Origin: DATKFM01 sp046154965
GTDB taxonomy: Bacteria > Pseudomonadota > Alphaproteobacteria > Dongiales > Dongiaceae
DNA length: 64,000 bases
Direction of reading: 5' to 3'
NCBI GenBank assembly: GCA_046154965.1
Contig: JBJXDY010000112.1
Location: 1-64,000 of the forward strand
Shown piece by piece: positions 45,832 through 53,904 of the stretch. Positions within the stretch are counted from its first letter, which is position 1. Every line of letters starts with the position of its first letter. A program made the translations under genes and the position numbers. The notes under the pieces are model-generated. The model had not been told where the DNA came from. It saw only the letters and a list, made by a program, of their open reading frames with translations, and searched no databases.

Positions 45832-46805
45832 GCGTGCGGCGTTCGATCGTCGCCGGCTGCGGCAGCTATCTGCCGGCCAAGGTGCTGACCAACGCCGAGC
45901 TGGCGCAACGCCTCGACACGTCAGACGAATGGATCCGCCAGCGCACCGGCATCGGCCAGCGCTACATCGCGGCCGAGGGCGAGCTGACCTCCGATCTCGC
46001 CACCAAGGCGGCCGACGCAGCGCTGACCCAGGCCGGCGTTTCCGCCAGCGCCGTCGACCTGATCGTGCTGGCCACCGCCACGCCCGACGAGACGTTCCCG
46101 GCGGCGGCCACCCGGGTGCAGAGCAATCTCGGCATCCATCGCGGCGCGGCGTTTGATATCCAGGCGGTCTGCTCCGGTTTCGTCTATGCGCTGGCGACCG
46201 CCGACAACTTCCTGCGCTGCGGCCAGGCGAACACGGTGCTGGTGATCGGCGCGGAGACGTTCTCGCGGATTCTCGACTGGAATGACCGCGGCACCTGCGT
46301 GCTGTTCGGCGATGGGGCCGGCGCTGTCGTGCTGCGGGCCGGCGAGGGGCAGGGCACGTCGGCCGACCGCGGCATCCTGTCCACCCATCTGTTCTCCGAC
46401 GGACAGTATCACGACCTGCTCTATGTGGATGGCGGCCCGTCCAGCAGCCGCACCAGCGGCTTTCTGCGCATGGCCGGCAAGGAAGTGTTCCGCCATGCCG
46501 TGGTGAAGCTGGCCCAGGCCGTGGATGCCGCCCTGAGCGCCAACAACATCAAGGGCACGGACGTGGACTGGCTGGTGCCGCACCAGGCCAACCGGCGGAT
46601 CATCGACGCCATGGCCGAGAAGCTGCACCTGCCGCCGGAGCGCGTGGTGGTCACGATCGAGCGCCATGCCAATACCTCGGCCGCCTCCATCCCCCTGGCC
46701 CTGGCGGAAGCCGCAGGGGACGGCCGGATCCAGAAGGGCCAGCTGGTTCTTTTGGAGGGCATGGGCGGCGGTTTCACTTGGGGGTCCGCCCTGATTCGCT
46801 GGTGA
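45828..46805 (+). CDS. fabH: beta-ketoacyl-ACP synthase III
   Basis: Starts fatty acid synthesis from acetyl-CoA and malonyl-ACP. Catalytic triad: C115 in DIQAVCSGF, H252 in LVPHQANRR and N282 in ERHANTSAA. 325 residues. TTG start overlaps the plsX stop. Confidence 0.97.
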   Translation: MSVRRSIVAGCGSYLPAKVLTNAELAQRLDTSDEWIRQRTGIGQRYIAAEGELTSDLATKAADAALTQAGVSASAVDLIVLATATPDETFPAAATRVQSNLGIHRGAAFDIQAVCSGFVYALATADNFLRCGQANTVLVIGAETFSRILDWNDRGTCVLFGDGAGAVVLRAGEGQGTSADRGILSTHLFSDGQYHDLLYVDGGPSSSRTSGFLRMAGKEVFRHAVVKLAQAVDAALSANNIKGTDVDWLVPHQANRRIIDAMAEKLHLPPERVVVTIERHANTSAASIPLALAEAAGDGRIQKGQLVLLEGMGGGFTWGSALIRW

Positions 46806-46859
46806 CGGAAGTGTTAACATCGTGACAGCACTTCAAAGAGGCCACTCATCCCTTTGTAA

Positions 46860-46888
46860 TTGACTGATTTCTTATCTCGCTGTAGCGT
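46860..46888 (+). promoter_or_regulatory. possible ihfA promoter
   Basis: TTGACT (46860-46865) with a 17-base spacer to TAGCGT (46883-46888). The -35 is good, the -10 weak. It would give ihfA its own start besides reading through from fabH. Confidence 0.4.
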
Positions 46889-46929
46889 TCGCCCATAACC
46901 CATGCGAGTAAAGGGGAACGGGGCGGAAA

Positions 46930-47241
46930 ATGACATCGAACACGGTGACCCGGGCGCAGCTGGCGGAGGCGGTCTACCAGGAGGTCGGCCTGTCGCGGAA
47001 CGAATCCGCCGATCTTGTCGAACTGGTGCTGAAGGAAATCGCCGAAGCCTTGACCAAGGGGGAGAATGTGAAGATCTCCTCCTTCGGATCGTTCTTCGTG
47101 CGCTCCAAGGGCAAGCGGGTCGGCCGCAACCCCAAGACCGGTGAGGAAGTGCCCATAAACCCCCGCAAAGTCCTGGTTTTCCGCGCTTCCCATGTCCTGA
47201 AGGACCGGGTCAACAAGCCCGCCGAGGGAGGCGCTTCGTGA
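46930..47241 (+). CDS. ihfA: integration host factor alpha subunit
   Basis: DNA-bending nucleoid protein of the HU/IHF family, 103 residues. The RAQLAEAVYQEVGLSRNES N-terminus, the KISSFGSFFVRSKGKRVGRN arm and the PRKVLVFRASHVLKD tail identify the alpha subunit. Overlaps the merR gene by 4 bases. Confidence 0.96.
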   Translation: MTSNTVTRAQLAEAVYQEVGLSRNESADLVELVLKEIAEALTKGENVKISSFGSFFVRSKGKRVGRNPKTGEEVPINPRKVLVFRASHVLKDRVNKPAEGGAS

Positions 47242-47771
47242 GCACCGTCCCGCGGCCGCGCTCCCGCGCCGCCCAAGCCCCGGCAGCTCCTGCCCAACGG
47301 CGGCTGGAGAAGTCTTCGACCGCGTTCCGCACCATCAGCGAGGTGGCGCAGGAGCTGGACGTGCCCCAGCATGTGCTGCGCTTCTGGGAAACCCGGTTCA
47401 GCCAGATCCGCCCCCTCAAACGCGGCGGCGGCCGCCGCTACTATCGGCCGGAGGATGTGGCGCTGCTCAAGGTCATCCGCGAACTGCTCTACAGCGAAGG
47501 CTACACGATCAAGGGCGTGCAAAAGTTGATGCGCGATGGCGCCCTGAAGGGCCGCCTGGCCCAGGACGGCCTGGCCGAGGAATCGGCGGCCGAGGAGCGG
47601 GTGGAGGCGCCCGCCGAGAAGCCGGCGCCGCGCACCGCCAAGGCCCGCCAGCCGCAGCCCGACCTGTTCACGGGCGGCGGCGTGGTCGGCGCCACCCGCG
47701 ACCGCCTGCGCGCCCTGCTGACGGAGCTTGAGGGCCTGCGGGACAAACTGCGCGGCGCGATCGCGCGGTAG
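47238..47771 (+). CDS. MerR-family regulator
   Basis: 177 residues: an Ala/Pro/Arg-rich N-terminal tail, then a MerR winged helix (FRTISEVAQELDVPQHVLRFW, RRYYRPEDVALLKVI), a linker rich in Glu/Ala and a C-terminal helix (LRALLTELEGLRDKLRG). This gene follows ihfA in many alpha- and other proteobacteria. GTG start. Ligand and targets unknown; it lacks metal-binding cysteines. Confidence 0.86.
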   Translation: MSTVPRPRSRAAQAPAAPAQRRLEKSSTAFRTISEVAQELDVPQHVLRFWETRFSQIRPLKRGGGRRYYRPEDVALLKVIRELLYSEGYTIKGVQKLMRDGALKGRLAQDGLAEESAAEERVEAPAEKPAPRTAKARQPQPDLFTGGGVVGATRDRLRALLTELEGLRDKLRGAIAR

Positions 47772-47812
47772 GGTCAGGTCCAGTTCCAGGGTTCACGTAG
47801 GGGCGGGCCCCC

Positions 47813-47834
47813 GGGTCCGGCCAAAGGCCGGCCC
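47813..47834 (+). terminator. hairpin after the merR gene
   Basis: GGG-t-CCGGCC pairs with GGCCGG-CCC around an AAA loop (47813-47834). Strong but lacking a T tract, so it may be a terminator or simply a stable 3' hairpin. Confidence 0.4.
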
Positions 47835-47985
47835 GAGGACAAGCTTCAAACCCGCCCTTTTCGTTTCAGGGCTTGGGCGTGGTTGGGACCGCTGGACATA
47901 GGCGGCAACCGGATTCCGAGCGATGGACCCCATGTCCAGCGGAAGACCCCGCGGGAGCAAACCGCCCGGCTGCGGGTTCATTTCA

Positions 47986-48014
47986 TTGCCCCCCGCGGGA
48001 CAGGCCGCTATAAA
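47986..48014 (+). promoter_or_regulatory. promoter of tRNA-Pro
   Basis: TTGCCC (47986-47991) and TATAAA (48009-48014) are 17 bases apart; the -10 lies about 27 bases before the tRNA, as expected of a stable RNA gene. Confidence 0.55.
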
Positions 48015-48040
48015 AGCCGCCCACCCCTGAGCAGCACGGT

Positions 48041-48117
48041 CGGAGCGTAGCGCAGCCTGGTAGCGCATCAGACTGGGGGTCTGGGGGTCGCTGGTTCAAA
48101 TCCAGTCGCTCCGACCA
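48041..48117 (+). tRNA. tRNA-Pro(GGG)
   Basis: 77-base cloverleaf with encoded CCA. Acceptor stem CGGAGCG pairs with CGCTCCG; D arm, T arm with GGTTCAAATCC and an anticodon loop CTGGGGG are present, anticodon GGG at 48075-48077 for proline codon CCC. Confidence 0.95.
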
Positions 48118-48669
48118 ATTCTCCCGAGGACGCCAAAAGGAACCAGCCGCCGGCCGCGAGCCATGCGCTGCGCGCATGGCTCGGAACGGGACCAACTCAA
48201 CCCCATGGAAGGCGGAATCCGCGACAGAAAATTGCGGAGCTATGCACCTGGCGCATAGCTTCAAGGGCGTGCTGTCTTATGGGAATACAGACTTATCGCC
48301 GGACTCCCAGCGCGGGAGTCCGGCCAGCAAACCGATCCACAATGTCCAACATCGAGGCCGCGCGGCGAGCGGCGGATTTCCGATATGGGAACTCGACCGG
48401 GGTCGATCAAGGTAATTATTCCTGGTCGCTGGCATCCGCGAGCATGGAATGCCTTATTCCGACCGTTTAACCCGCGGCTGGACTCCGGAGAGTCTGCTGC
48501 GTGTAGATTGCCGGTCACGAAGTCCGTGAATCCACGACGATTTCCTGGCGACTTCTTCCATTGGGGAGGCGCCCACCAGCACAGGCTTGCCCCTTTTCGG
48601 GTTGACTTCATGTCCGCGGCAATAGGAGCGTTCCATCCGGGCCGGAGCGATCGGAGTGGGGGTGTTGCC
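48118..48669. other. intergenic stretch with three perfect hairpins
   Basis: No gene is supported in this 550-base stretch, although frames on both strands remain open. Three exact hairpins occur in order: CGAGCCATGCG with CGCATGGCTCG (48157-48183, 11 pairs), GCTATGC with GCATAGC (48239-48259), and CCGGACTCCC with GGGAGTCCGG (48299-48323, 10 pairs). None has a T tract. They may be REP-like elements; similar loops were not found elsewhere in the window. Confidence 0.5.
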
Positions 48670-49836
48670 GTGAAAGCGATCATGCTGGCAACTGGCTTGA
48701 TTTCAATTTGGTCCGCCGGCGCCATTGCCCAGTCCACAATCAGCGACGATTTCAAATCGGGAGCGCTGGATTGGGGCCTTTGGTGCCCCTGCCAGGTCAA
48801 CATGAGGGATGCGCCGTTGACGTATTCGGCCGATCCCGACCAGGCCGGCGACCAGTTTGTATCGATTATCGCGGACAAAGCGTCGCTTGGCGGGAATGTC
48901 TGCCGTTCGAGAAAGCCCGAGCTCGAATGCAGGCCGCCGGCCGGCACGCCCGAGTTCACGATGTTCATGTCTGGAGTGGGAGCCGAGGCAACCGCTTCGG
49001 AAGCGGATGCAGTCGCAGATTCACCCGAGTCGCTGGGTCCAAGCTTCATCCGGCCCCGGGAGATGCTGTCATTGGATAGCACATTGGGCACGCTGACGAA
49101 GCGGGCGGCGCAAAACCCCTACTGCGACGATGAAGCATTGCAGCATGTCCAGGCTGCGGGTGAAGAGGGCGAATGCATTCAGCGACAGGAGCTAAGGCCG
49201 CAGAGCCTCCATGCACACAGCATGACGATACCCTATCGCTATTCCATCCGATTTCGCATGCCTGATGTCATTGAAGATCAGAAGAATTCGATCCGCTGGG
49301 TCATCAGCCAATGGAAGCATGAACCGATCAGCGCTGCCTACGAAAAGGAGTTCGGTGAAGGATGGGGACCCAGTCCATTCCTGGCTCAGAGATTCGACAA
49401 TGGCGTTCTCCACGTGACGATTCAAGATGAGCATTGCCGTTGCATGGTGGCGTCCGCGCCCCTTCCGAATGGCTCCAATCTTGTCTGGAAGGACGGCCCT
49501 GCCCAGTATTGCATATCGACCCGGCCCGAAGATCCGCCGAATTTTGCCTGCGTTGCGGATCTCCAGGTCGAGTACGGCCCTGATCCGGTGCTGACGTCAC
49601 CGCGCGGCCGGTGGGTCGAAATGACCTATAGAGTCGAAGCGGGCCGCCTGGGACGCGCCATGGTCGAGATCCATCAGGGAGATGAGTTCATCGTCCGCGT
49701 TACCGGCAAGATCGGCTATGCGGTGGATCCCGGCCAGGACTCGGTCATAAAATTCAAGTTCGGCCCCTATCGCGACTACATGCCGTTTGTTCACACAATG
49801 GATGTCGATTGGCTTGATATCGCGCCGGCCGACTAG
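48670..49836 (+). CDS. secreted heparin-lyase-I-like polysaccharide lyase
   Basis: Predicted exported carbohydrate-active protein of the concanavalin-type polysaccharide lyase fold (Pfam PF14099-like). GTG 48670 gives a signal peptide KAIMLATGLISIWSAGAIAQS. The mature part begins SDDFKSGALDW, and later segments VISQWKHEP, GRWVEMTYRVEAG and FGPYRDYMPF match the family. It has eight or more Cys, in keeping with disulfides, and an insert of about 80 residues with an ECRPPAGTPEF-like acidic segment. Base composition is less GC-rich than neighbours, suggesting acquisition. Substrate unknown; alginate or heparin-like glycans are only examples. Confidence 0.62.
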   Translation: MKAIMLATGLISIWSAGAIAQSTISDDFKSGALDWGLWCPCQVNMRDAPLTYSADPDQAGDQFVSIIADKASLGGNVCRSRKPELECRPPAGTPEFTMFMSGVGAEATASEADAVADSPESLGPSFIRPREMLSLDSTLGTLTKRAAQNPYCDDEALQHVQAAGEEGECIQRQELRPQSLHAHSMTIPYRYSIRFRMPDVIEDQKNSIRWVISQWKHEPISAAYEKEFGEGWGPSPFLAQRFDNGVLHVTIQDEHCRCMVASAPLPNGSNLVWKDGPAQYCISTRPEDPPNFACVADLQVEYGPDPVLTSPRGRWVEMTYRVEAGRLGRAMVEIHQGDEFIVRVTGKIGYAVDPGQDSVIKFKFGPYRDYMPFVHTMDVDWLDIAPAD

Positions 49837-49904
49837 CGGCTCCCGGTTGCGGTGTTTGCAATGACCTGGTCTGCTCGATTGGCCGTTTTGCCGGCCAGGG
49901 AAAT

Positions 49905-50858
49905 CTACAGCGCGCCCAGCGCGCGCAGGTAGCCGTCCATCAGATGATCGCGGACGGCCCGCGGCAGGGCGTCGATGACCAGCGCCGCGCCGGCATGTTC
50001 AGCGGGGAAGGACGGCATCCCGCCATTGCCGGAGTCCGGGCCGCCGCCGAGGAGCGACTTGATCGACCGCGGCGAGTCGCCGTCGCCGGGTTCGGCTCCC
50101 GGCGGCTGCAGCGCCTGGGGATCGAACCGGCGGCCCCGCGGGCAGGACAGGGCGCGGCCCACATGGCGGTAATCCAGATGGGCGATCGCCGGCGGAACGT
50201 GGGGCACGATATCGGCGCCATGGATCAGCCGGAACGTGCGCTGACCCAGGGTGGCGGCATCGGAGCTGATGGGCGCATTGTCGTAGGCCTGCGCCGCGGC
50301 GCCGGTGAACACGCGCGGCATGCCCAGGCTGTAGACGGCGCGGAGCTTGGCGGCAGCCTCGGGCATCTCCCCGCATAGCCGCGCCGCGGCCACCACCGAG
50401 AGCGCGCCGCCCAGGCTGTGGCCGGCGAAGTAGAGGTCGGTTGCCGCGGCGATGTGGGGCCGGAGCTGCTCCGCCCAGACCGCCTCGACCCCGGCCTCGA
50501 ATCCTTCATGCACGCCTTCGTCCGCGCCGATCGTAAGATTCCGCACCCACTGCAGCAGATTCTCCGGTTCGGTGCCGGCGAAGGCGGCGATGGTTGCGTC
50601 ACCGGCGCGCGCGACGTAGCCGTTGGTGGTGGAGATGGGCAGCACGCTGTTGAAATCGCCGGCGATGATGGTTTCAAGCCGCCAGCCCCAGCGGGCGAGG
50701 ATGCGGGAGAACTTGGCCTCGTCGGCGGTTTCGTAGGCGAGCTGCGCGGACCAGGCGAGGGCGCGGGCGGTGGGAAGGTCAAGGCAACCGGCAGACGGCA
50801 CCGGCCCAATCGGTGCGGTGGGAAACACATCCTCTCTGAATGCGGTAAACAGCCCCAT
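49905..50858 (-). CDS. class 3 lipase family protein
   Basis: Alpha/beta hydrolase of the lipase class 3 type. The nucleophile motif AGHSLGGAL is followed by SLGMPRVF and an IHGADIVPHVPP loop holding the acid and His region, which fits class 3 lipases. The ATG before GLFTAFRED is chosen; the longer frame upstream is not typical. 317 residues; no clear signal peptide, so intracellular or unusual export. Monocistronic. Confidence 0.78.
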   Translation of the reverse strand: MGLFTAFREDVFPTAPIGPVPSAGCLDLPTARALAWSAQLAYETADEAKFSRILARWGWRLETIIAGDFNSVLPISTTNGYVARAGDATIAAFAGTEPENLLQWVRNLTIGADEGVHEGFEAGVEAVWAEQLRPHIAAATDLYFAGHSLGGALSVVAAARLCGEMPEAAAKLRAVYSLGMPRVFTGAAAQAYDNAPISSDAATLGQRTFRLIHGADIVPHVPPAIAHLDYRHVGRALSCPRGRRFDPQALQPPGAEPGDGDSPRSIKSLLGGGPDSGNGGMPSFPAEHAGAALVIDALPRAVRDHLMDGYLRALGAL

Positions 50859-51017
50859 GAATTCCCGGCCGCCGAACGAGACCTGACAAGCGTAACCGGC
50901 GCTTTCGCCATGAGCAAATCGACCGCGACAGGCTACATCAATCCAGCGATTGGACGGCGGACCCTTATCCCTGGGCGTGACATGCCGCGATTTCAACGAA
51001 GGCTTGGCGACGCCGAG

Positions 51018-51416
51018 CTACGACGCGAGCAGCCTTGCTATGTCGGTGGCGATGTCGACGAGAGCATCGACAATCCTTGCCGTTCTCTCGGCCGCCTTGC
51101 CGATCTCGTTAAGGCGATCAAGATCCTTCTTCAGGTCGCGATTGATCGACCTGAATGCGTTTGTCAGCCGCTGTACCTCGGACGTCTCGTTGAGGGCGCG
51201 AAGCGTGACGAACCCCAGCTCAATCTTCGCAGCCGCAATGGCAGATTGCGCCATCCGCTTTTCCTTGCGTTGCTTCGCCTCGGTCGCATTCAGCGGGCGA
51301 TCCCATTCGATATCGTCGATGGCGTCGATCTGTTGCTGGATCTCCAGGTTCTTCATCGCCAGAAGGCCACGGGCCTTCTCTGCATTCTCCAGGACTTTAT
51401 CGATATCGTTTGCCAT
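51018..51416 (-). CDS. small helical coiled-coil protein, unknown
   Basis: 132 residues, almost entirely charged helix (NDIDKVLENAEKARGLLAMKNLEIQQQIDAI, AKQRKEKRMAQSAI, RSINRDLKKDLDRLNEIG), without signal or membrane segment. It overlaps the stop of the lipoprotein gene and so is coupled to it. I do not recognise the family. The pair lies next to a peptidoglycan-active protein gene, hinting at an envelope role. Confidence 0.6.
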   Translation of the reverse strand: MANDIDKVLENAEKARGLLAMKNLEIQQQIDAIDDIEWDRPLNATEAKQRKEKRMAQSAIAAAKIELGFVTLRALNETSEVQRLTNAFRSINRDLKKDLDRLNEIGKAAERTARIVDALVDIATDIARLLAS

Positions 51417-51421
51417 GGTGA

Positions 51422-52411
51422 TCACCCTTCCTCGGCATTGGCCGCGGCAAGCAGACCCATTACGATGCCCTCAAGCCGCTGTGCTTGCGTTTTGACGGCT
51501 TCCAGACTGGCGATGGCTTTGTCCCATGAAATCTCGTCGTCGTTCAGCGCTTTTGTCAGATCGCTGTGCGCTTTCGCCAATCCCGCAAAGACAGCTTCGG
51601 GATCCGCAGTGAGAACAGTGTCGTAGGCGCGGGCGGCCTGGAGCAAATTCGTCAAATTTGCGTCGGTGCGTGACTCGCGAAAGGCGTCAAGCCGGGTTCT
51701 GACCGTTTCCGCAAGGCTCTCTCTTGTAATCGAGTCGGCTTGTTCCATTGTCTTCGTGAACAGGCTAACGGAATCGGCGATGAGCGGGTCCGCATTCTGA
51801 GTCGCGGTACGAAGCGCATTCAGCTTCACGCTGTTGATGTATGCGCCGAAAGCCCATTTTATGGCCTCTCCCGCCGGTGTCGCGAAGCTGCCAAAGGACT
51901 TGTCTTGCCCCACCAGCTTGGCAAGATTGACCAGGTTGCCGTTTACCGAATCCACACTGCGTTCGACTCTCGCCGCCGTGTCCGCTGCGACGATGGCTTG
52001 CAGTCCATTCCCGTACTTTCGAATCTCATTCATGAGTGTTAGGATGTTCTGGATGGGTGGCTCGGGGTCTATGAGCTTTGGATTGGGATCATCCCTCTGC
52101 GCGAGGATCACGACGCGGCAGCGATTGGAATTGCCCTGACAATCGATGGTTTCCCCCTCCCGCATGAAGCGGACTCCGGGTGGCGTGGCCAACGCCTGTT
52201 CGCGACGGATCCTACCGACTTCCTTTACTGCGAGATTACTGTAGCCGGACAAGGCCGCATTCGCTGACGATGCCGCTTCCGAGAATGTCCGTATCGGCGG
52301 CTCATACTCCGCAACCGAACAAGCGGAGACTCCGAAGCCGAAGGCCAGCGCGGTAACTGCGCTGTACAGGCGGCTGAGTTGCGGAATGAATGTGAAAACC
52401 TGTCTCGACAT
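51422..52411 (-). CDS. hypothetical lipoprotein
   Basis: About 329 residues with a lipoprotein signal (ALAFGFGVSAC, Cys31) and a mostly helical mature part (NGNLVNLAKLVGQDKSFGSF, LLQAARAYDTVLTADPEAVF, SLEAVKTQAQRLEGIVMGLL). No known domain is seen. GGGGAG lies 7 bases before the ATG; a GTG three codons upstream is an alternative. Together with the downstream coiled-coil gene it forms a two-gene unit divergent from the L,D-transpeptidase-like gene. Confidence 0.6.
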   Translation of the reverse strand: MSRQVFTFIPQLSRLYSAVTALAFGFGVSACSVAEYEPPIRTFSEAASSANAALSGYSNLAVKEVGRIRREQALATPPGVRFMREGETIDCQGNSNRCRVVILAQRDDPNPKLIDPEPPIQNILTLMNEIRKYGNGLQAIVAADTAARVERSVDSVNGNLVNLAKLVGQDKSFGSFATPAGEAIKWAFGAYINSVKLNALRTATQNADPLIADSVSLFTKTMEQADSITRESLAETVRTRLDAFRESRTDANLTNLLQAARAYDTVLTADPEAVFAGLAKAHSDLTKALNDDEISWDKAIASLEAVKTQAQRLEGIVMGLLAAANAEEG

Positions 52412-52518
52412 TGGCTGCACTCCCCGAGCAATTGCCTAGCGAGAAACTCAGCGGGCAGATCCGGCGTGTTCGTCAGAGGGCCCATTGCCGATCGGAAGAA
52501 CACGCCGAGGACCATGGG

Positions 52519-52543
52519 GATAAACGCCCATGCAGCGTTTATC
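52519..52543. promoter_or_regulatory. 9-base inverted repeat in the divergent region
   Basis: GATAAACGC (52519-52527) and GCGTTTATC (52535-52543) are exact reverse complements with a 7-base spacer. Located between the divergent lipoprotein and L,D-transpeptidase-like genes, next to the CRP-like site. Operator or leader hairpin cannot be told apart. Confidence 0.45.
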
Positions 52544-52562
52544 AGGCGCCGGCAACCGTATA

Positions 52563-52578
52563 TGTGACGAAAGTCACA
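52563..52578. promoter_or_regulatory. perfect CRP-type site
   Basis: TGTGACGAAAGTCACA is an exact TGTGA-N6-TCACA palindrome, the consensus of CRP-family activators. It lies 152 bases before the lipoprotein ATG and 215 before the L,D-transpeptidase-like ATG in their shared divergent region. Alphaproteobacterial Clr sites have a different consensus (TGTT-N8-AACA), so the regulator is uncertain. Confidence 0.5.
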
Positions 52579-52792
52579 GCCGCCATTTGCGATGACTGCG
52601 TTAGATAACGCTTCGTGCGCCCGCCGTTTGGAGACATCGGGCATTTCGCTTCGGTCACCGGCTTCGCGCGCCGGCTACACGAATCAGGGCGGGCGACATG
52701 ATTGGGACTTGCGCGGGCACCGCCAGACAGGCCGCATCGGACCGGATAAGAATTCGCGGAATCCCGCTTGCAAAAAGCATAGGAGGACGGAA

Positions 52793-53683
52793 ATGCGCCT
52801 AGGCGATATCGCACGAGGGCCAGTCAAGGTCGCAATGCCGGACATCGGACGTCACGTCGATCTGGCGCGGGACCTGCAGACCCGATTGAGCGAGTTCGGC
52901 CTGTTAGACCCGCCGGCCGATGGGGAGTTTGGCCCGGTTTCACGCTGGGCCTTGGATGCATTTCTCGATCGAAACAATCTGAAAGCGAAACTGAGCATCG
53001 ATCGTCAGGTGGCCGAGCGACTGCTCCAAGCGAGTGCGGACTCGCTCTTTCCGCTCGAAGTGAAGGATGACCTCGCGGGGCGGCTGGTGCTTGCTATGCA
53101 ATCCAAAGGCCACTCAATCATCCGGCATCCCGATTGCATCAATATCGTCTATGCCGAGGCAATGGATACGGATGGCAATCGTAACAGCAATACGCCGAAC
53201 CGTTTCAATGACTCGCGCTTCACACTGCGGATCAACAAGGCCGGGCGTCCCGTTATTGCCGGAGCGTGGGACGCCACGACAGAGCCCGGCCGCTTCTGGA
53301 CGGAGAATCCGATGAGTTCCAAGGGCGCCGCTCGCATCGCCTTTGGCCAGTACAAGGCCTGGTCAGTGGGTGTCCATAACGCGCGAAAAAAGACCGCACA
53401 TGAGGCGCTCGTGCAAACGGCTCCTATCAAGGTGCATCGCGACCTTAACAAGGACTTCAACCGTACCGGCGACGCGTCCGATACAGGACTTTTCGGCGTC
53501 AATCAGCATTGGGGCTACGACAATGCCAAGGATGACATCGGCCGCGCCAGCGCGGGCTGTCTGGTTGGCCGGACAAAGGCCGGCCATCGCGAGTTCATGG
53601 CGATTGTGAAATCGGATCCGAGATTTGTCGTAAACAACAGCTTTCGATTCCTATCGACGATTATCAACGGAGCTGAAATCTAG
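52793..53683 (+). CDS. peptidoglycan-binding, L,D-transpeptidase-like protein
   Basis: 296 residues from an ATG 6 bases after AGGAGG (52781-52786). Residues about 15-75 form a peptidoglycan-binding fold (LARDLQTRLSEFGLLDPPADGEFG). The C-terminal region has NQHWGYDNAKDDIGRASAGC: H239 and SxGC with C256, spaced as in YkuD-type L,D-transpeptidases, although the rest of the domain is not recognisable. There is no signal peptide, so export is unexplained. It is divergent from the lipoprotein/coiled-coil pair. Alternatives: a phage-derived lysozyme-like protein or a cell-wall sensor. Confidence 0.6.
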   Translation: MRLGDIARGPVKVAMPDIGRHVDLARDLQTRLSEFGLLDPPADGEFGPVSRWALDAFLDRNNLKAKLSIDRQVAERLLQASADSLFPLEVKDDLAGRLVLAMQSKGHSIIRHPDCINIVYAEAMDTDGNRNSNTPNRFNDSRFTLRINKAGRPVIAGAWDATTEPGRFWTENPMSSKGAARIAFGQYKAWSVGVHNARKKTAHEALVQTAPIKVHRDLNKDFNRTGDASDTGLFGVNQHWGYDNAKDDIGRASAGCLVGRTKAGHREFMAIVKSDPRFVVNNSFRFLSTIINGAEI

Positions 53684-53807
53684 GGGCTTGAGTCGAGGTT
53701 CCGGACGCGCTCCAGACCCTCTTCCGTATCGAGATTGGGTAAGATCCGCTTGCGATGCGGCGTCTTTGACTTTGCATGGCGAAACCGGACGCGGGCCGCC
53801 GGTCTGC

Positions 53808-53880
53808 TCCAGCCCTCCGCCCACCGCGATCACCTGGCCCGTGACGGACCCGCCGCATCCGATGCGAGATAGCCGGCCGA
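53808..53880 (-). pseudogene. decayed 3' fragment of an SDR (FabG-like) gene
   Basis: On the minus strand the segment right after the Rieske oxygenase stop encodes AGYLASDAA in one frame and SVTGQVIAVGGGLEQTG in the next, which together equal an SDR C-terminus (compare YLACDAAAYITGQVIAVSGG of the intact ketoreductase at 55182-55901). One missing base splits the frames. Only about 30 residues remain. This suggests an older SDR copy, or recombination within a duplicated SDR region that left the Rieske gene between the two copies. Confidence 0.6.
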
Positions 53881-53904
53881 CCCGGCCTTCCAGCAGCGTT
53901 CCGG

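Noticed and set aside
48261..49091. Leftward 276-residue frame opposite the polysaccharide lyase
   Set aside because: Antisense to a protein with signal peptide and family motifs; composition looks random.
48041..53900. Genomic island inserted at tRNA-Pro
   Set aside because: No integrase or duplicated tRNA 3' end was found, so only a suggestion remains.
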